Part shown: positions 5,903-6,223 of the stretch, one piece after another
How positions within the stretch are numbered: the first letter of the stretch is position 1
Layout: each line of letters begins with the position of its first letter
From: Clostridia bacterium
GTDB taxonomy: Bacteria; Bacillota; Clostridia; Christensenellales; UBA1242
DNA length: 6,223 nucleotides
NCBI GenBank assembly: GCA_017456465.1
Contig: JAFTJJ010000025.1
Coordinates: 1-6,223, forward strand
Direction: 5' to 3'
The notes under the pieces: generated by a model
Told to the model about the DNA's origin: nothing
The model's input: the letters and a program-made list of their open reading frames with translations, nothing else
Database searches by the model: none
Translations under genes and position numbers: made by a program

Positions 5903-5917
5903 TAACAATTGTTATTT
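5900..5917. promoter_or_regulatory. 18-bp perfect palindrome, possible operator
   Basis: AAATAACAATTGTTATTT reads identically on both strands, with no spacer, and ends right where the ribosome binding site begins (5918). Its place over the likely -10/start region is typical of a repressor operator. The TAACAA/TTGTTA half-sites recall Rex-type half-sites, but the usual Rex spacing is missing. As RNA it would make only a weak A-U hairpin. Confidence 0.5.
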
Positions 5918-5924
5918 AGGGGAG
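5918..5924 (+). promoter_or_regulatory. Ribosome binding site supporting a TTG start
   Basis: AGGGGAG lies eight bases before TTG at 5933. No ATG or GTG near it opens the RnfC-like frame. An in-frame TTG at 5909 has no ribosome binding site and falls inside the palindrome, and the frame is closed by TAA at 5903. Base 5933 is therefore the best start. Confidence 0.75.
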
Positions 5925-5932
5925 ATAAAAAA

Positions 5933-6223
5933 TTGGTTATTACTGATAATATTGGAGTGCAAATTAAGAGTAGGCGCGGTAAGCAAAGCAGTTTTGCGTC
6001 TGGTGTAATGAAAGAACAAGACACATATTTGGTTCCACTTGAATCAGCCAAAAATGTGATGGCAACGCCTGTGGTTTCGATTGGTGACAATGTTAAGGAA
6101 GGAACTCTTATTGGGAAACCAAAAGACAGGTATGGTGCTTTTGTTTATTCACCAGTTAGTGGAAAAGTTACTGCAATTTTGCAGCAGCTTTCTTTGCATG
6201 GAACGATGGCTGACCATGTGCTC
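5933..6223 (+). CDS. rnfC: RnfC-like electron transport complex subunit C, N-terminal part (runs off the window)
   Basis: The first 97 codons are visible and the gene continues past the right edge. Residues about 34-83 match the N-terminal RnfC barrel-sandwich domain: LVPLESAKNVMATPVVSIGDNVKEGTLIGK fits the family pattern of a VPL start, GAPA-like turn and VKVGDxVKxGQxIG, and YSPVSGKVTAI (72-82) matches its SPVSGKV motif. The membrane-bound Rnf complex passes electrons between reduced ferredoxin and NAD and pumps Na+ or H+. In this complex RnfC carries the NADH/FMN site and iron-sulfur clusters, none of which lies in the visible part. The gene would be first in the rnfCDGEAB order usual in Clostridia. 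Odd point: the GGxHPPxxK-like stretch common near RnfC N-termini is replaced by RRGKQSSFASGVMKE (14-28). A related family such as NqrA or a PduS-like flavoprotein is possible but fits less well. Confidence 0.75.
   Translation, partial: MVITDNIGVQIKSRRGKQSSFASGVMKEQDTYLVPLESAKNVMATPVVSIGDNVKEGTLIGKPKDRYGAFVYSPVSGKVTAILQQLSLHGTMADHVL

Noticed and set aside
5833..6090. 85-codon - strand frame over the terminator, palindrome and RnfC-like start
   Set aside because: It crosses a strong terminator and opposes a protein with clear family motifs.

Overview
The window is AT-rich (about 60% A+T or more), uses the standard code (TGG for Trp, TAA stops) and has Firmicutes-like signals: GGAGG ribosome binding sites, a TTG start and strong intrinsic terminators. 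An Rnf-type gene at the right edge points to an anaerobe. My best guess is a low-GC Clostridia-like bacterium, possibly an uncultured host-associated one. This is inference from style and gene content, not a taxonomic match.

Layout, left to right. (1) Bases 29-1149 form a compact monocistronic unit on the + strand: a good sigma-70-type promoter, a GGAGG ribosome binding site, a complete class I glyceraldehyde-3-phosphate dehydrogenase (gap, 339 aa, catalytic Cys154/His181) and a terminator. (2) A second, bidirectional-looking terminator at 1213-1242 serves the convergent gene. (3) Bases 1262-4765 on the - strand encode a 1167-aa secreted protein I do not recognise by name. It has a signal sequence, four diverged beta-sandwich modules resembling CBM4/9 carbohydrate-binding modules, and a C-terminal transmembrane anchor with a basic tail. 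(4) Bases 4766-4954 are a divergent control region with overlapping promoter candidates, a GC-rich inverted repeat and a repeated 13-mer. (5) Bases 4955-5779 on the + strand hold two consecutive half-length TauE/SafE (TSUP) permease genes, probably one transcription unit ending at the terminator 5835-5869. (6) From 5933 to the edge is the start of an RnfC-like gene with a TTG start, preceded by an 18-bp perfect palindrome.

How the parts may work together: Gap produces NADH in glycolysis. Rnf, if the gene is part of a complete cluster, would move electrons between ferredoxin and NAD and couple this to an ion gradient. The TSUP pair would move a small anion, and the surface protein probably binds a glycan or another extracellular ligand. 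No mobile element, CRISPR array, tRNA or rRNA was seen. The least explained items are the modular surface protein, the split TSUP pair, and the symmetric DNA elements in the two upstream regions.
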